Origin: Xestospongia bergquistia | Lineage: Eukaryota > Porifera > Demospongiae > Haplosclerida > Petrosiidae | Direction: 5' to 3' | Assembly: GCA_963965975.1 (NCBI GenBank) | Contig: OZ014411.1 | Coordinates: 13,036,501-13,100,500 of the forward strand | DNA: 64,000 nucleotides | Part shown: positions 1 to 11,400 of the stretch, one piece after another | Position numbering within the stretch: position 1 is the first letter of the stretch | Layout: the number at the start of each line of letters is the position of its first letter | Program-made: the position numbers and the translations under genes | The notes under the pieces: generated by a model | Seen by the model: the letters and a program-made list of their open reading frames with translations, nothing else | Told to the model about the DNA's origin: nothing | Databases searched by the model: none

Positions 1-913
1 GTACAATATTAACATTTAATTCTATTGTTATATACAATTTCTGATAGCTATGAATGAACTTAATCACCTTATATAATTGCCAATACTTATCACAATCAAT
101 AAAATACCATGAACACATGGATATCGGACAAGACTGATCAAAGCTAACACATCTTCTAAACTAAGGTCTCCAAACTTTTATTAACTTTAAAGTCTAAAAG
201 GTCTAGTCTTCTAGAACTATAATCATCAATACAACAATTATAATGTTGATGTTATAGTTTTCTCATAAAGGCATTTATCATAAATTTCATTATATACTTC
301 TAGTACATTATTCTGATGACAGCAATAAGTAAGTCAGTTGACCATGCCATTTTGACTGTCCTATTCAGATATTGTTTTTAGTTGCTCCTTGAGGTTCTTT
401 TGAAAGTAACTTTACAGGTGACATTTGATTTTTGGGTACCAAAAATCAAATAAAGTGACTATTTAATCCACTATGCTTTAATATAATCAGTTTAATCTAC
501 ATGCTTTACTAAGTTGTTATAAGGTATACACAATATTTGTTCAATGAAAAGAGACTGTCTAGTTTGTGAAGCAAACTGATATGTTATTTGAAACTATTCA
601 GCAACAATGCTAAGAAAGTTTTAACGAAAACAATAAGAAATTGTATATACAGGACAACACTATTTCAATGCTTACCATAGTACATGTGTCATATCCATTG
701 CTTATTATAATTTTACTATCTACAGTCAATTACATTTTGAAATCAAGTAATCTGATTGGCTATACCAATATCTAACAATTTATATGTACATGTATGTAGG
801 TATTGCATTTTCACTAAATCCATCTTCCTTTTAGCAAGGGTCTAGTTCATAAGACACATGTTTGATCAACATGTTAGTGATATATTGCACAAGAAAGTCA
901 ATAGCACATAATG
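1..913. other. AT-rich DNA, no gene recognised
   Basis: No reading frame with recognisable protein content was found on either strand. Later exons of the minus-strand gene that begins near 1,291 should lie here or beyond the left edge, but I could not identify one with convincing splice sites. Confidence 0.5.
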
Positions 914-1291
914 CTACTGAAATAACAAGGAAGCAAACACTAATAATAATATGAACATAAATCTCAACACAGTGGACATGAGAAAGTACCAACAAGGAAA
1001 GCACTCAGTGCCATATAAATACTTATATATATTGTGGCAATGGGATAATTTGGTTGGAACATAAGTTAGTTCACAGATACCACACACACTAGTATTCATA
1101 AACAACTGACTTTTAGTGGTGATAGTCACATCATCCTCGTGTCTTAGAGAGTGGTTATCTGTACCAGAATCATCTTTGATTATCATTAAAAGTAAGATAC
1201 ATACTACAAAGAACCCAATCACAATGAACAGGACCTTCTTTTTCGTTCTTCTTATCAACATCATAATGCCTCTATTATGATACAACCACAC
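914..1291 (-). CDS. First exon of a putative single-pass membrane protein (partial)
   Basis: The reading frame starts at 1,291, with further ATG codons at residues 10-11. It shows a short basic stretch (IRRTKKK) followed by about 17 hydrophobic residues (VLFIVIGFFVVCILLLM) and then a polar segment rich in D, H and T. This is the layout of a type II signal anchor, as in Golgi enzymes, but no catalytic domain is visible, so no function is assigned. The end of the frame (TVLRFMFILLLVFASLLFQ) is probably read-through into an intron; a possible donor lies after the NTSVC residues. The start is only 27 bases from the start codon of the divergent ZU5-like gene, which supports a real promoter here. 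It could still be a chance frame. Confidence 0.4.
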   Translation of the reverse strand: MWLYHNRGIMMLIRRTKKKVLFIVIGFFVVCILLLMIIKDDSGTDNHSLRHEDDVTITTKSQLFMNTSVCGICELTYVPTKLSHCHNIYKYLYGTECFPCWYFLMSTVLRFMFILLLVFASLLFQ

Positions 1292-1317
1292 CCCTCTCCA
1301 CCCCTTCAGAAAACCTC

Positions 1318-3570
1318 ATGGCTGATAGCAAAGGTTAGTAACATCAAATAGTGTGTTGGTAATGACATAAGTAGTGGTGATATTTTATAATCAGGATACA
1401 CAGTATCGTATCCAATCATAACACTAGACCTTGATCTATAGTAAGTTTGTTATAATTATTTTTGCTATTTTTTGTTGGCCACGTTTTTGTCATATTTAGT
1501 TGATTAAGATTTGATTGTGAGGTATTTTATAGATGAATACATACGCGTACTGTAAGTCTTACATGTAGATTTTTCAAAGATACGTATTATTACTGTTACC
1601 TACTAGTGCTATTGAATCGATTGGTAATATACATTTACATTTGATAGAGCTTTTGTAAACAGATACTTTCTTATTCCTTTAGTAGCAGGAGACAGCAGTG
1701 ATGGACAAGATTATTTGACATCTGTTGTAGGTAATAATTATATCCTTTATATAATATTTATAGGTGTAATTATTTCCATGGTACATCCCACTATCACAAT
1801 AAAAGAAAAAAAGAGATTGGATAAGGAAACTTGAATAACCCTATCATTTATATTATTGATACAGTGTAGATGTGGTAAGTCTTCATTGAAGTGTGAGCCT
1901 ATGATCATTCAGCTTAATAAGCCTTTTTTACATCAAAAGGTCCATTTGAAGTTTTAGATCACATCATTGACTAAAGCACTTCACTAGAGATACAAAGAAT
2001 ATGTTAATCACCACTTGATAGAATTAGGACTACATTCTCATAGCACATTCCCACTTACCGTATACCAGGATTTATTGGCAACGATAAAATTTGGTAGAAT
2101 ATAAAATTTTATAATTGGCGAGATTAAATTTCACGAATTTAGCACATGTCTTGTTACCACACCCACTTTAATGAAATAAAATGGAGATCAGTTGTTAGAG
2201 GCTACTAAAATTGTGGGCGTGTGGGCATGGTGACTACGTGATAAATTTTGAGTGTTATTTAATTTGGCGATTTTTTGAAATTCGCCAAATTTTATCGGTC
2301 GCCAATAAATCCCGGTATATGGTATTTCTTATATCAGTACTGTAATGAACAGTTCTCTTGTATTATCTTTAGTTGTGTCATGAATAAGGAATAGTCAGCT
2401 TTACTGCACATTATTGACATTTTAATCATGATCAGGAGCACATAATGAGAAATGATAGAAAGAGGGTGGAGTGTGAATCTCTCATGCAATTGATTAAAAT
2501 ACCTATTGGGTGTATAATGCTTTGATTGACAACTTATGAATAATTAATATAAGGTTACAATGAGGTCTGGATGTGATCATTGTCTGAATGATACTACTTG
2601 ACGCTACACTATTTCTAATGCTATTGATCATAAAACTTCCTGTTTTGAGATTCAATTTGCATTACTATGATAGCATATTGGAGGAATTATGTCTGGATGT
2701 TTGCATTTTTCTTCATCATTACACTAATAAATCACATGCCTACTACAATGTGTGCTAGTCTAAATATAGTAATGAAATTCCCAATAGCTCAATCTGACAT
2801 TTTAATCAATTGCATGAGAGTTTCAAGCTCCTTCTCCTTTCCTGTCTTTCTCATTACAAGAACATATATGCAGTCGTGTTCTGTGTGTGTTACATGTAAT
2901 TATGACCAATTACTGTTTAGTGTCAAATGTAGATGATATGAACAGCACTAGTCTTGTGTTTCTCTTAACATGTTGATGTTACAGACTGTTATGAATACAT
3001 GTAAATGTATGTACTGAATGAACTATCAGGACCTATGGTAGTATGTAGAGGATATGACTAATGTATAATAATTGGTACTCATTCCCATTACTTTTTGTAG
3101 ATCATCTCAAAAATGTTTTTGTTGCTGGTAAAAAATTATTTATTGCAAATGGAGACAGTTCTCAGTTATTTGATTGGGACGAGATGGGCTTTAAGATGTC
3201 TATACCACAAGGATCATTGCCTGAATCATGTCCAATAGCTGCCGTAGCATTTGTTGGTGGAAAGTTCGATTTTCCTGAAAAAGCTGATTTAGTGAGTGCT
3301 GTGTTTGCTGTTGCCATAGGAAAGCCACTTAATAAAAATAAATCAGTACAAATTGAAGTTCAACATTGTGTGGCTATTCAAACACCCAACCAAACAGGAT
3401 TTCTTAGCTTTGCAGTTGCCCGTGTTGATCCTAATGTCGAACCTCCCTATAAATTCCACTTCATGAAAGGAGGAGAGTTCTTTCCAGAGAACAATTATGG
3501 TTGTATCACTTATGATAAATCTGACTTGTGGTTGGTTTGTATTTTGAAAATGCCACATATTATCACATAA
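1318..3570 (+). CDS. ZU5-like domain protein, three exons
   Basis: Exons 1,318-1,333, 1,683-1,730 and 3,101-3,570 join in phase (16+48+470 = 534 bases, 177 residues). Donors are GTTAGT and GTAATA; acceptors end in TTTAG and TTTTTGTAG. After a short acidic N-terminus (QDYLTSVV then DHLKNVF), the last exon reads as a beta-rich domain with the pattern FDWDEMGFKMSIPQGSLP, a conserved FPE, SAVFAVAIGKPL and QIEVQHC. This resembles the ZU5-like domain recurring in sponge genes of unknown role, related to the ZU5 of netrin receptors and ankyrins. No death domain or membrane segment follows before the TAA. A polyadenylation hexamer AATAAA lies at 3,647-3,652. Exon 2 has a tandem acceptor (AG at 1,681 and 1,684) that could add or drop one codon. 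The large second intron holds a MITE. Extra exons in that intron cannot be excluded, but the phases fit without any. Confidence 0.7.
2056..2324. mobile_element. MITE with TACCRTATACC inverted ends
   Basis: The left end TACCGTATACCAGGATTTAT pairs with the right end read on the other strand (TACCATATACCGGGATTTAT), and matching continues into TTGGC and AAAATTTGGC. The element is about 270 bases, has no coding capacity and is bounded by TA, as expected for a Tc1/mariner-type non-autonomous element. It lies in intron 2 of the ZU5-like gene. A related copy is at 9,230-9,656. Confidence 0.75.
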
Positions 3571-3732
3571 ATAATTTTGGTTTGGCTTTTCCTTGTTGTA
3601 GTAAATTAGTATTATTAATTTTAGTTATTACAACATCACAGATTAAAATAAATTGCATAATATCCCGAAGAGGGCAGAACATCATGAATTTTTAATATTG
3701 TTTCTTCTATTAAAGCCCCACTTCTTGGTACA

Positions 3733-6182
3733 ATGGTTATCTTGCGATCTATTCCTCGAATTCTCTCACCTCAATTGCTAAATGCGTTGGCTCGAATGGG
3801 TCACGGCGATGAGATTGTCCTAGCTGATGCAAATTTTCCATCTGCTTCCATTTGCAGGTATTTATAGTGGATAGTGACTTTTGTGTTCTAAGATGTTTTA
3901 GTTGTTATTGCTTCATGTGGTTTGTTTGCTGTAATCACTTTTAGATAGAACTGGTTACATAGCAACATGCTGTATATATCTTACTATAATTTGGTAACAA
4001 ATTTGATGATGAACTTTTATATGCAGTAGATGCTCTTTGAGTATTAAAAATGAACTTTGACCTTTTTGATCCAAACAATACAAATGATCTTAGTAAGGAC
4101 TGTCTTAGATACTCCTTTTTCTATCTGACACACAAAGTGCATAAGAGGCTCCGTTTTTACTGTTATATTCTAGCAATGACTATCAAAGACATGTACTTAC
4201 TCCTGACATGTAATGGATGAGATAGACTGAGTGATGGTCCTACTGATTACCATCAAATAGTCTCAAGATGATTTTTGATATTTATTATATTACATTGTAG
4301 ACATGGACCAGAGTTAATAAGAGCAGATGGACATGCCATACCACCTCTTTTGAAAGCAATCACTTCATTACTACCTCTTGATCAATATGTCCCTAAACCA
4401 GGTATCTTTAATATAGCATATAATTATCTGTAAGAAGTGCTATACTAAGTAATATAATCTAAATACCATTATCTGAATAGAATAGCAAAAACTATCATTA
4501 ACCCTTTCTTATTTAGTAAGTTATTAAATTGTTATACTAGTAGGATAGTTAATGTGTACTTCATTATGGTGATGACAATCTAAATCTGTTAATCTATCTC
4601 ATCTTTAAGTAATAGTAAATTTTAATTGATTTTTTAAAAGTTCCAGAGATTAAATTTTCACAAAAGCAACAAGTCAATCAATCATATTAAAAATGCAGAA
4701 ATAAAATGTTTGTATGCATTAGTTTTTTTTTAAATTTCTAACTTTGCAAAATTAAACAGTAGGGAAATGTATGGTAATAGTTATAGTAATACCTGATTTA
4801 AAGATTTCAAGGCTAAGTGGTAATTGGATCAATGTTTAAACAATGGTTGTTATGGTAACATAGTGACAATGATGGAGCAATAGTTAATTATAAAATTATG
4901 AATCAACTAGACCCCCGGATGTTCTCATGCATATAGCATATTTATACAAAAATAATACTTGTATTATCACTTACTGTTTGTTGAATGAGAATTTGGATAG
5001 AAAAGCTAGTTGAGTACAAATAATTATCTGCTAAAATTATTACATTACTAATTAAGTTACTATTTTGAGCAGGTAAGATACTTTTATATTATACTAGCTA
5101 TGTTAATGGACTTGGTTCTTGATGACAAAACAAAAGGATTAAAAACTCCAGTCTGGGATGAGTACAAGAAGATATTGAACCAGGCAAGTTATAGTACATG
5201 TATGTACATTAATACATACTGTATGTCTAAATAGTGCCCATTTTGTAAAACCACCCACACCCATGTCTTTACAAAAATCCTATATACTATTTAAACACTC
5301 CCACCTCCATTAATTTGTGGTTTGATATGTGAAATAGTTTGTCTATTACTTTACATTGCATGTCTCCTCTATGGTGAAAACCACAATAGGTCCTTGACAT
5401 TACTTGACCAAATGTTAGTCGACTAGCTTGTCTTAATTAAATTAATTATTCATGTGTAGGATCTTACCATATCATCATTTATAAATACAATACATGTACA
5501 CGTTTCCTTGTGACTTTGTGGCAGCCATGCTTGTTAACATTTTGTTCCTCATTATTAGTTACATTAAAACTCTATGTTATTATTAATATGCTATTTTTAA
5601 CAATCAAAAAATGACTCCTTTGAAACTGTTTATTAATTTTATAAAATTATGACATGAGACATACAGAGTTCCGTTAGCCCTTTTAAAATCAAATTTTCTT
5701 CATCTTATCTGTATACTATGTAACTATGGTAACAATAATAGTAATGATCATAATGTATGTGTATTATATTAATAATAATATTATATATAGTTAATTGACT
5801 AATGTATGTGTATTATATAGTTAATTAACTAATGTATGTGTATTATATAGTTAATTAACTAATGTATGTGTATTATATAGTTAATTGACTAATGTATGTG
5901 TATTATATAGTTAATTAACTAATGTATGTGTATTATATAGTTAATTGACTAATGTATGTGTATTATATAGTTAATTGACTAATGTATGTGTATTATATAG
6001 TTAATTGACTAAGAATAATATTTATGTTATAGGCTGAAGGACATGAAGTAAATTTTGATTTTATTGAAAGATTTGCATTCTATGAACGAGCTAAACAAGC
6101 TTATATTGTTGTAGCTACTGGAGAAGAGGCTCTATATGGAAATATCATACTTAAAAAAGGAGTGTTGCCACCAGAAAAATAA
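3733..6182 (+). CDS. FUOM: Fucose mutarotase (RbsD/FucU family), four exons
   Basis: Exons 3,733-3,857, 4,301-4,401, 5,098-5,183 and 6,033-6,182 join in phase to 462 bases (153 residues), close to the length I recall for animal FUOM. The enzyme interconverts the alpha and beta anomers of L-fucose and feeds the fucose salvage route to GDP-fucose in the cytosol. Diagnostic stretches are [17 protein letters not shown] near residues 21-37, an IRADGH segment, [18 protein letters not shown], and the C-terminal [17 protein letters not shown]. The conserved His and Asp of GHGD and the Tyr-Gly-Asn near the end fit the family active site. The start is the first ATG in frame, just before the family's usual N-terminus. 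The third intron uses a GC donor (CAG then GCAAGT) and contains a 30-bp minisatellite. The gene begins 162 bases after the ZU5-like stop codon on the same strand. Confidence 0.93.
5791..6010 (+). repeat. 30-bp minisatellite in FUOM intron 3
   Basis: Seven full units plus a 10-base partial run head to tail, beginning TTAATTRACTAATGTATGTG and ending TATTATATAG. Units differ mainly at one position (TTAATTGACT or TTAATTAACT). Each unit ends in an acceptor-like ATATAG preceded by a branch-site-like CTAAT. The array ends 22 bases before the true acceptor of exon 4. A degenerate partial unit precedes it from about 5,753. Confidence 0.95.
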
Positions 6183-6755
6183 ATTTCATGACTCCTACAA
6201 AACTGCTTTTAGTTCGTTGTCTTTTAGTTTGTTACATTTGCTTTTAACATTTTTGCTATGATTTTCTATTTGTATACTTACTATTGAATTAATGAATGTA
6301 CTTTATTAGACTAGTACATAAGTATATTGCAATTCAATTTTAAACACTGTCTGTCACTAACATGAGAATATCATATGCAGTCACAGGTTCATACTAGTTG
6401 TCAACTGATATGTTTGTAATGTAAGTTAGTTGTTGTTATATAACTACAACAACCTAAATTATAACAATGAATAACAAGGGAAAATTTGTTGTTCCATAAA
6501 TCATTTTAAAAGATACAATGTACACAAGAGATAAAGAAACCAGTGTTCTACCAGCCTTGAAGGTCAAACAGTTACTATGACAAGAGTAAAGAGAAGATCA
6601 TCTTATTACTAAGTATTGTGAAATGATTGAATATAAAAAGTATACATATACCTATTGCATATCAACATGTATAATCATACTTACATTAAATCAATATAAG
6701 GTTTCTTTTACACTGACTTAAGGTGTCTAATAAACTGTGGTATTGACTAACCTTT
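6183..6755. other. Space between convergent FUOM and CRIP genes
   Basis: The two genes converge here, so this interval should hold both 3' untranslated regions. No other coding potential or repeat was seen. Confidence 0.6.
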
Positions 6756-7848
6756 TTAGTATTTGTGGGACTCAGTTCCACCACGTCCAAATCCTTTAGG
6801 CCCAAAAAGAGCATTATAGCACGGTGTATTACAATATGGCTTGTTGTCATGCTATCAAATGAACAGAACTAATGTCATATCAATATCCATAGTGAACCAA
6901 ACAATAGAAATTATTAGAGCTACAATAAAGTACTACAAGTGTATCTTTGTGTTGCTAGGTAGCAATGCAGTTATGTAGGTGTGACCATGTTGCTAGGAGG
7001 CAACCTAATTGTGACCATGTTGGTAGGTGGTAACCCAAGTGTGATTATGTTGCAGGAGGCAACTATGGTGTGCTAAGTGGCAACCTAAGTGTGAACATGT
7101 TCCTAGGTTGGTTGTAACCTAAGCGCGTGACCTATGCAATGACAAGACATTAACAGTAAAAATTTATTGCTTCTCTACAAAAAAATGTGATCAATGTAAT
7201 GTCAATCAATAATATTCGTAACCTGAGCATGTCCACCAGGAGTAAGTGTTTTCTTGCACTTTGTACATTTTAAACAGCCACGATGCCAGTCTTTTCCAAG
7301 ACTACTCACACGTTCAGCTAATAATTAAATAATATTATAGTAAATGTATTTACATATATGTATACTATAGCTGTCACCAATTATATTGAGTGATGTCATA
7401 GTGAGAACAATTTAAATGACATCAAGAATGTGTTTATGCTATGTAATAGTCATATTTACTTTGATAGCTCTCCTATAGAAACATTTACATTTCCAATTTT
7501 AATCCTTTTACTTATTGTATAATTAAAGTATGTTAACAAACCATTATACATAAGAACTTATAGCCTGGTTTTCACCTTGTTCTTTGGGTTTATTATCCAA
7601 TGTATATTAAGCCCTTATTGGCTAAAATAAAGTATATACATTCAATAGCTTCAATTACATATGTATATAGTGATTTGTCAAGGAGCATCATTATTATTAA
7701 GATGCTACACTGTTAGTGAAACAAGCTGCTAATTAGATAGCTAACTATCAAATTATAAATTATACAACTTTACCATTAAGCTATGAAATTGCATTGTAAA
7801 ACACTTACCAAAGTAGACCTCTTTTCCACAAGTGGGACACTTTGGCAT
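6756..7848 (-). CDS. CRIP1: Cysteine-rich intestinal protein-like single LIM domain protein
   Basis: Minus-strand exons 7,809-7,848, 7,223-7,317 and 6,756-6,851 join in phase to give 76 residues, nearly the length of vertebrate CRIP1. Donors are GTAAGT and GTTACG; acceptors end in TTATTAG and TTGATAG. The protein is one LIM domain with all eight zinc ligands: C4, C7, H25, C28, C31, C34, C52 and C56, in the spacing CX2C-X17-HX2C-X2-CX2C-X17-CX3C. It ends with the glycine-rich tail [15 protein letters not shown] typical of CRIP proteins. Such proteins are small zinc-binding adaptors in nucleus and cytoplasm; the exact role is not fixed by sequence. The start codon lies back to back with TAF1A. 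CRIP2 or CRIP3 orthology is possible in name only, since those carry two LIM domains. Confidence 0.92.
6952..7130. repeat. Degenerate tandem repeat of small hairpins in CRIP intron 2
   Basis: Imperfect units of the form GTGACCATGTTGCTAGGAGG followed by CAACCTAA are repeated about five times. Each unit contains a GTTGC...GCAAC or GGTT...AACC dyad able to form a short hairpin. Confidence 0.65.
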
Positions 7849-7997
7849 GATTCGTCTTTTACAATTAAGTTTTACACTTAAAGTCTGTAACGCCTTTGAA
7901 TGATTTTGTTAATAATTAAGGTCACTCCCTTATTCTTAATAAACTAGCATGACGTCATTGATAAGCCACGTGTGTGTGTTTTGGAGAGATCGCGAAG
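7849..7997. promoter_or_regulatory. Candidate bidirectional promoter of CRIP and TAF1A
   Basis: Only 149 bases separate the two divergent start codons. The interval contains the full CRE palindrome TGACGTCA (7,950-7,957) and an E-box CACGTG (7,967-7,972), the canonical sites of CREB/ATF and USF/Myc-type factors. No TATA box is evident. Shared use by the two genes is inference from layout. Confidence 0.6.
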
Positions 7998-8337
7998 ATG
8001 TTGTCTGGAGCTCTAAGGAAGTATAAAGCCTTTACAGCTGATAGCGGTAAGATTGGTTAATATCATTTAACGAAAAGTGCCACTATTCACAGTAATATAA
8101 TTATTAAAAAGAGATGATGTTGTTATTTCTTTGTTAGGCTTCACGGACGCACAAGCCGGTATCCAGTCTCGTGAAGTGAACAAACTTATACTTCTATTGA
8201 GTAAACTCCTCTTACATCATGACTTTGACGGTGCTATTGATGTGATGGATGTAATTACTAAGAGGGCTTTAGTGGTGGGAGAAATAAGTATGAAGGTTAG
8301 TAATTATTAACAGTATTACAACTTGTATTCTAGCTTA

Positions 8338-8400
<63 letters not shown>

Positions 8401-11400
8401 TTGCCATGATTTGGGAGAATCCCACATGTTGTATTTAAATTTTTGAATGAACAGTTGCATATACAAAATTACTATGCGGCCATTTTGTACAGGATGTATA
8501 CCAAATTTGGTATCCATGAAGACCAATCATTAAAGTGCTTAGATACCAAATTTGGTAAACAGTATGTATAAAGACAATACCCAGTTATTATTTTAATGAT
8601 GATAATTGTTATAATAAAAAATCTGTTCATATAGTTAGAACTGTATTTTTTAATTGCCATGTGACAGACGGATGACTTCTCAAGGCAAAAATTGTTATTT
8701 ATTAAAACCTCAAAAGCGCAAAATTTGAAGCATGTCGAAAGTATGCCATTGAAAATGTATGGAGTTTTATAGTTTGCTACTTTCTAGTTTGCACTAGAGA
8801 GCCAAATTTTATATATAAAATGCGCATTTGGAAGTTGGATTGATTGGTACATAACACGTAAAATAGCAAAGTTATTTACATGTCTGGGTAGCTCTTCTCA
8901 ACTTAGATAGAGTATAGTTAACTTTAGTTATGTCTGTTTTGCACTGTTTTCTCTACTGTTTTATTTGAAATCTAAAGCACCCAATTGAGTTAAACTACAT
9001 ATGCTACTGCCAGCGCACATCACAAGCAATGATTCTAATTGTCCTTACTGCAAAAGATATAACTATACTATGTCCAAGTTGAGAAGAGCCCTTCATTAAA
9101 AAAAGGTGTTTTATGTAAGGTGAGGAATTTCCTTCCCTATTATACACAATTAGCACTGAAGCACATTTTAATTATATTCATTATTTGTTATAACTAACAA
9201 ATAATATTTATTATTTGATATAACTATACTACCGTATAGCAGGTATTATTGGCGGTCGAAATATTTGACGGTCTGCTGTCAAAATAAGCAAAATTAAAAT
9301 TTGACGAAATTTAAATTTGGCGATTTGTTAAAAATAGTTGTTGTAATTAAATGTGGGTGGTATTAATTAACGGTGGGTGGTACTACGGGTACTATATAAC
9401 GCCAAGTGAACTCTTGTGAAAGCTCGTTAGTTTCTTTTAGTTCTTTTCCAAGTAAGGATGCGCACTGTTCTTCATTAGGCGGGCTAGTTCTCTTCGTGAA
9501 ATACCTAAGTAATGCCATTTATGCAGAAGGGTAGCAGATGGGGATCACGTGCAGGAAGGCGTGAAAAGTTATTAACAGTTTTTGATTTGACGATTTTGTT
9601 GCAGACTGTCAATACGCCAAATTAAATTCGCCACCAATAATACCCGCTATATGGTATGAGAAGAGCCCTTTATTAAAAAAAGGTGTTTTATGCATGGAAT
9701 GTAAAGTGAGGAATTTCCTCACCTATTATACACAATTAGCGCTGAAGCACATTTTAATTATATTCATTATTTGTTCACGTGAATGTCATGCGAACACACC
9801 ACGTTTTCTCTCGTGTTTGTGAACATGCCAACTGGAAAGAGATTGAGAGCGCAAACAAAGGAGGTTGTTGTGAATGTCTATGAATATTTTGAGGAACTTG
9901 GCAGGCGTAAACGGACTGAAGGATCTCTGAAATGAACCTCTGATGCTACAAAACTTTCACGTACCAGCATCAAGAGGTTACTGAAGGAGAAACTTAGCAC
10001 ATATCTCAGTTTTCCTTCTTTGTCGGAAGGTTTTTTTCAAAACCATGGTGGCTTTATAGCTGCCTCAAATCACAAAAGACGATACCTGGTTATTATTTTA
10101 ATAATAATTTTTATAATATACCATTTGTTCATATAATTAGAATTGTAATTTTGAATTGCCACGTGACAGATGGCTGACTTCTCTAGGCGAAAATTGTTTT
10201 TTATTAAACCCTCGAATGTGTGTAATTTTAAGTATGTGAAAGGTATGCCATTAAAAATGTATGGAGTTTTCTAGTTTGTTACTTTCTCGTAGTCCTAGAG
10301 AGCCAAATTTTATATATATAATGCGCATTTGCAAGCTAAATCGATTGTGCAAGTTTCATGTTGATAGCATGTAAAACGGCAAAGTTATTCACATGTCTGG
10401 GTGGTTCTTCTCAACTTGGACATAGTATAATTATAACTTTACTTGCTTGAGTCAAAAACTCTTGTAGACCGTCTTTTTTAAACACAGGCTACAATGTGTG
10501 AACAAAACATTGAATGCATCTACAATAGATTTTTAAAATGCTGACACTCAGATTAATTTGCTGAAGGAGGAGATATGCTACTGGGGGGGGAAGCAAGTCA
10601 TTCAATCTTATTAAAATTAATATATTTTTTTATACTTTGCATTCATTGGCACTGGAAATAAGAATATGAAGGACTTGTCACTATTATTTATAAGATTATT
10701 TGAAGATTTGTATTTGCTTTGATATTCTTATATTAAAATTCCTTTCAAGTGCATTGTTCTTTAAGGTAGTTAATTACAGTAGTAACCAAAGTTCTTCAAC
10801 TATTATACAAGCTGTACTATAATTTGGAACATAAACGAGCAGTTTTAACAGCGATCAGTAGTGTTAACCTCACTGTGCATGGGTGCATAGCAAGGGTTAC
10901 TGTAGTCTGTCTGTGTGTCTGTTACCCAGGCAAATGGCTTTGAACTGCTTTAACTCGGCAAACACAGCACTGGTAGCCACCAAACTATAGTGGAGGGTAG
11001 TTAAATTTCTGTACTTCTTAAGAATACTGCCAAAAGGAGCGTCAAACGAACAAAAAGCTTTAAAAGTCTGAAAAACCTTTGAAAAAAGCACAGCTTTCAC
11101 TGAAGACTCATGAATTCAATAAAAATCTCCTGCATACAGCTTATGACATTTTCCAACTTTTTAAAGTGAGATTTTTGCAAAAATACTTCTTTGGAAAGTT
11201 ATGACAATTTTACTAACGTTTGGCAGTTATCTTTGTCCATACATTGAGCGCAAACTAAAAATACTAGCACCGTAGCTGTCATTGGAGAATCACTAACTTT
11301 TACTAAGAAGTTGGAAAGTATTGGACCTTTTGTCAATTAGAGAGCAAAGTACCCAGTAGACATACTAAAAGGTAAATCTTTTTTCCCTTTGATTGAAGAG

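Noticed and set aside
2667..2936. 89-residue hydrophobic plus-strand frame
   Set aside because: It lies in intron 2 of the ZU5-like gene, has no splice context that fits the flanking phases, and shows composition-driven hydrophobicity of AT-rich DNA.
3343..3558. Minus-strand frame opposite the ZU5-like exon
   Set aside because: Shadow of the true exon, which has the family pattern and splice sites.
5791..6010. CRISPR-like array
   Set aside because: Units are contiguous without spacers and lie in a eukaryotic intron; it is a minisatellite.
8335..8660. Two minus-strand frames rich in Tyr-Ile
   Set aside because: Translation of the AT microsatellite and adjoining repeat.
10897..11100. 67-residue minus-strand frame (FKAFCSFDAPFGS)
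   Set aside because: No family pattern, no splice context, and the sequence looks like an interspersed repeat.
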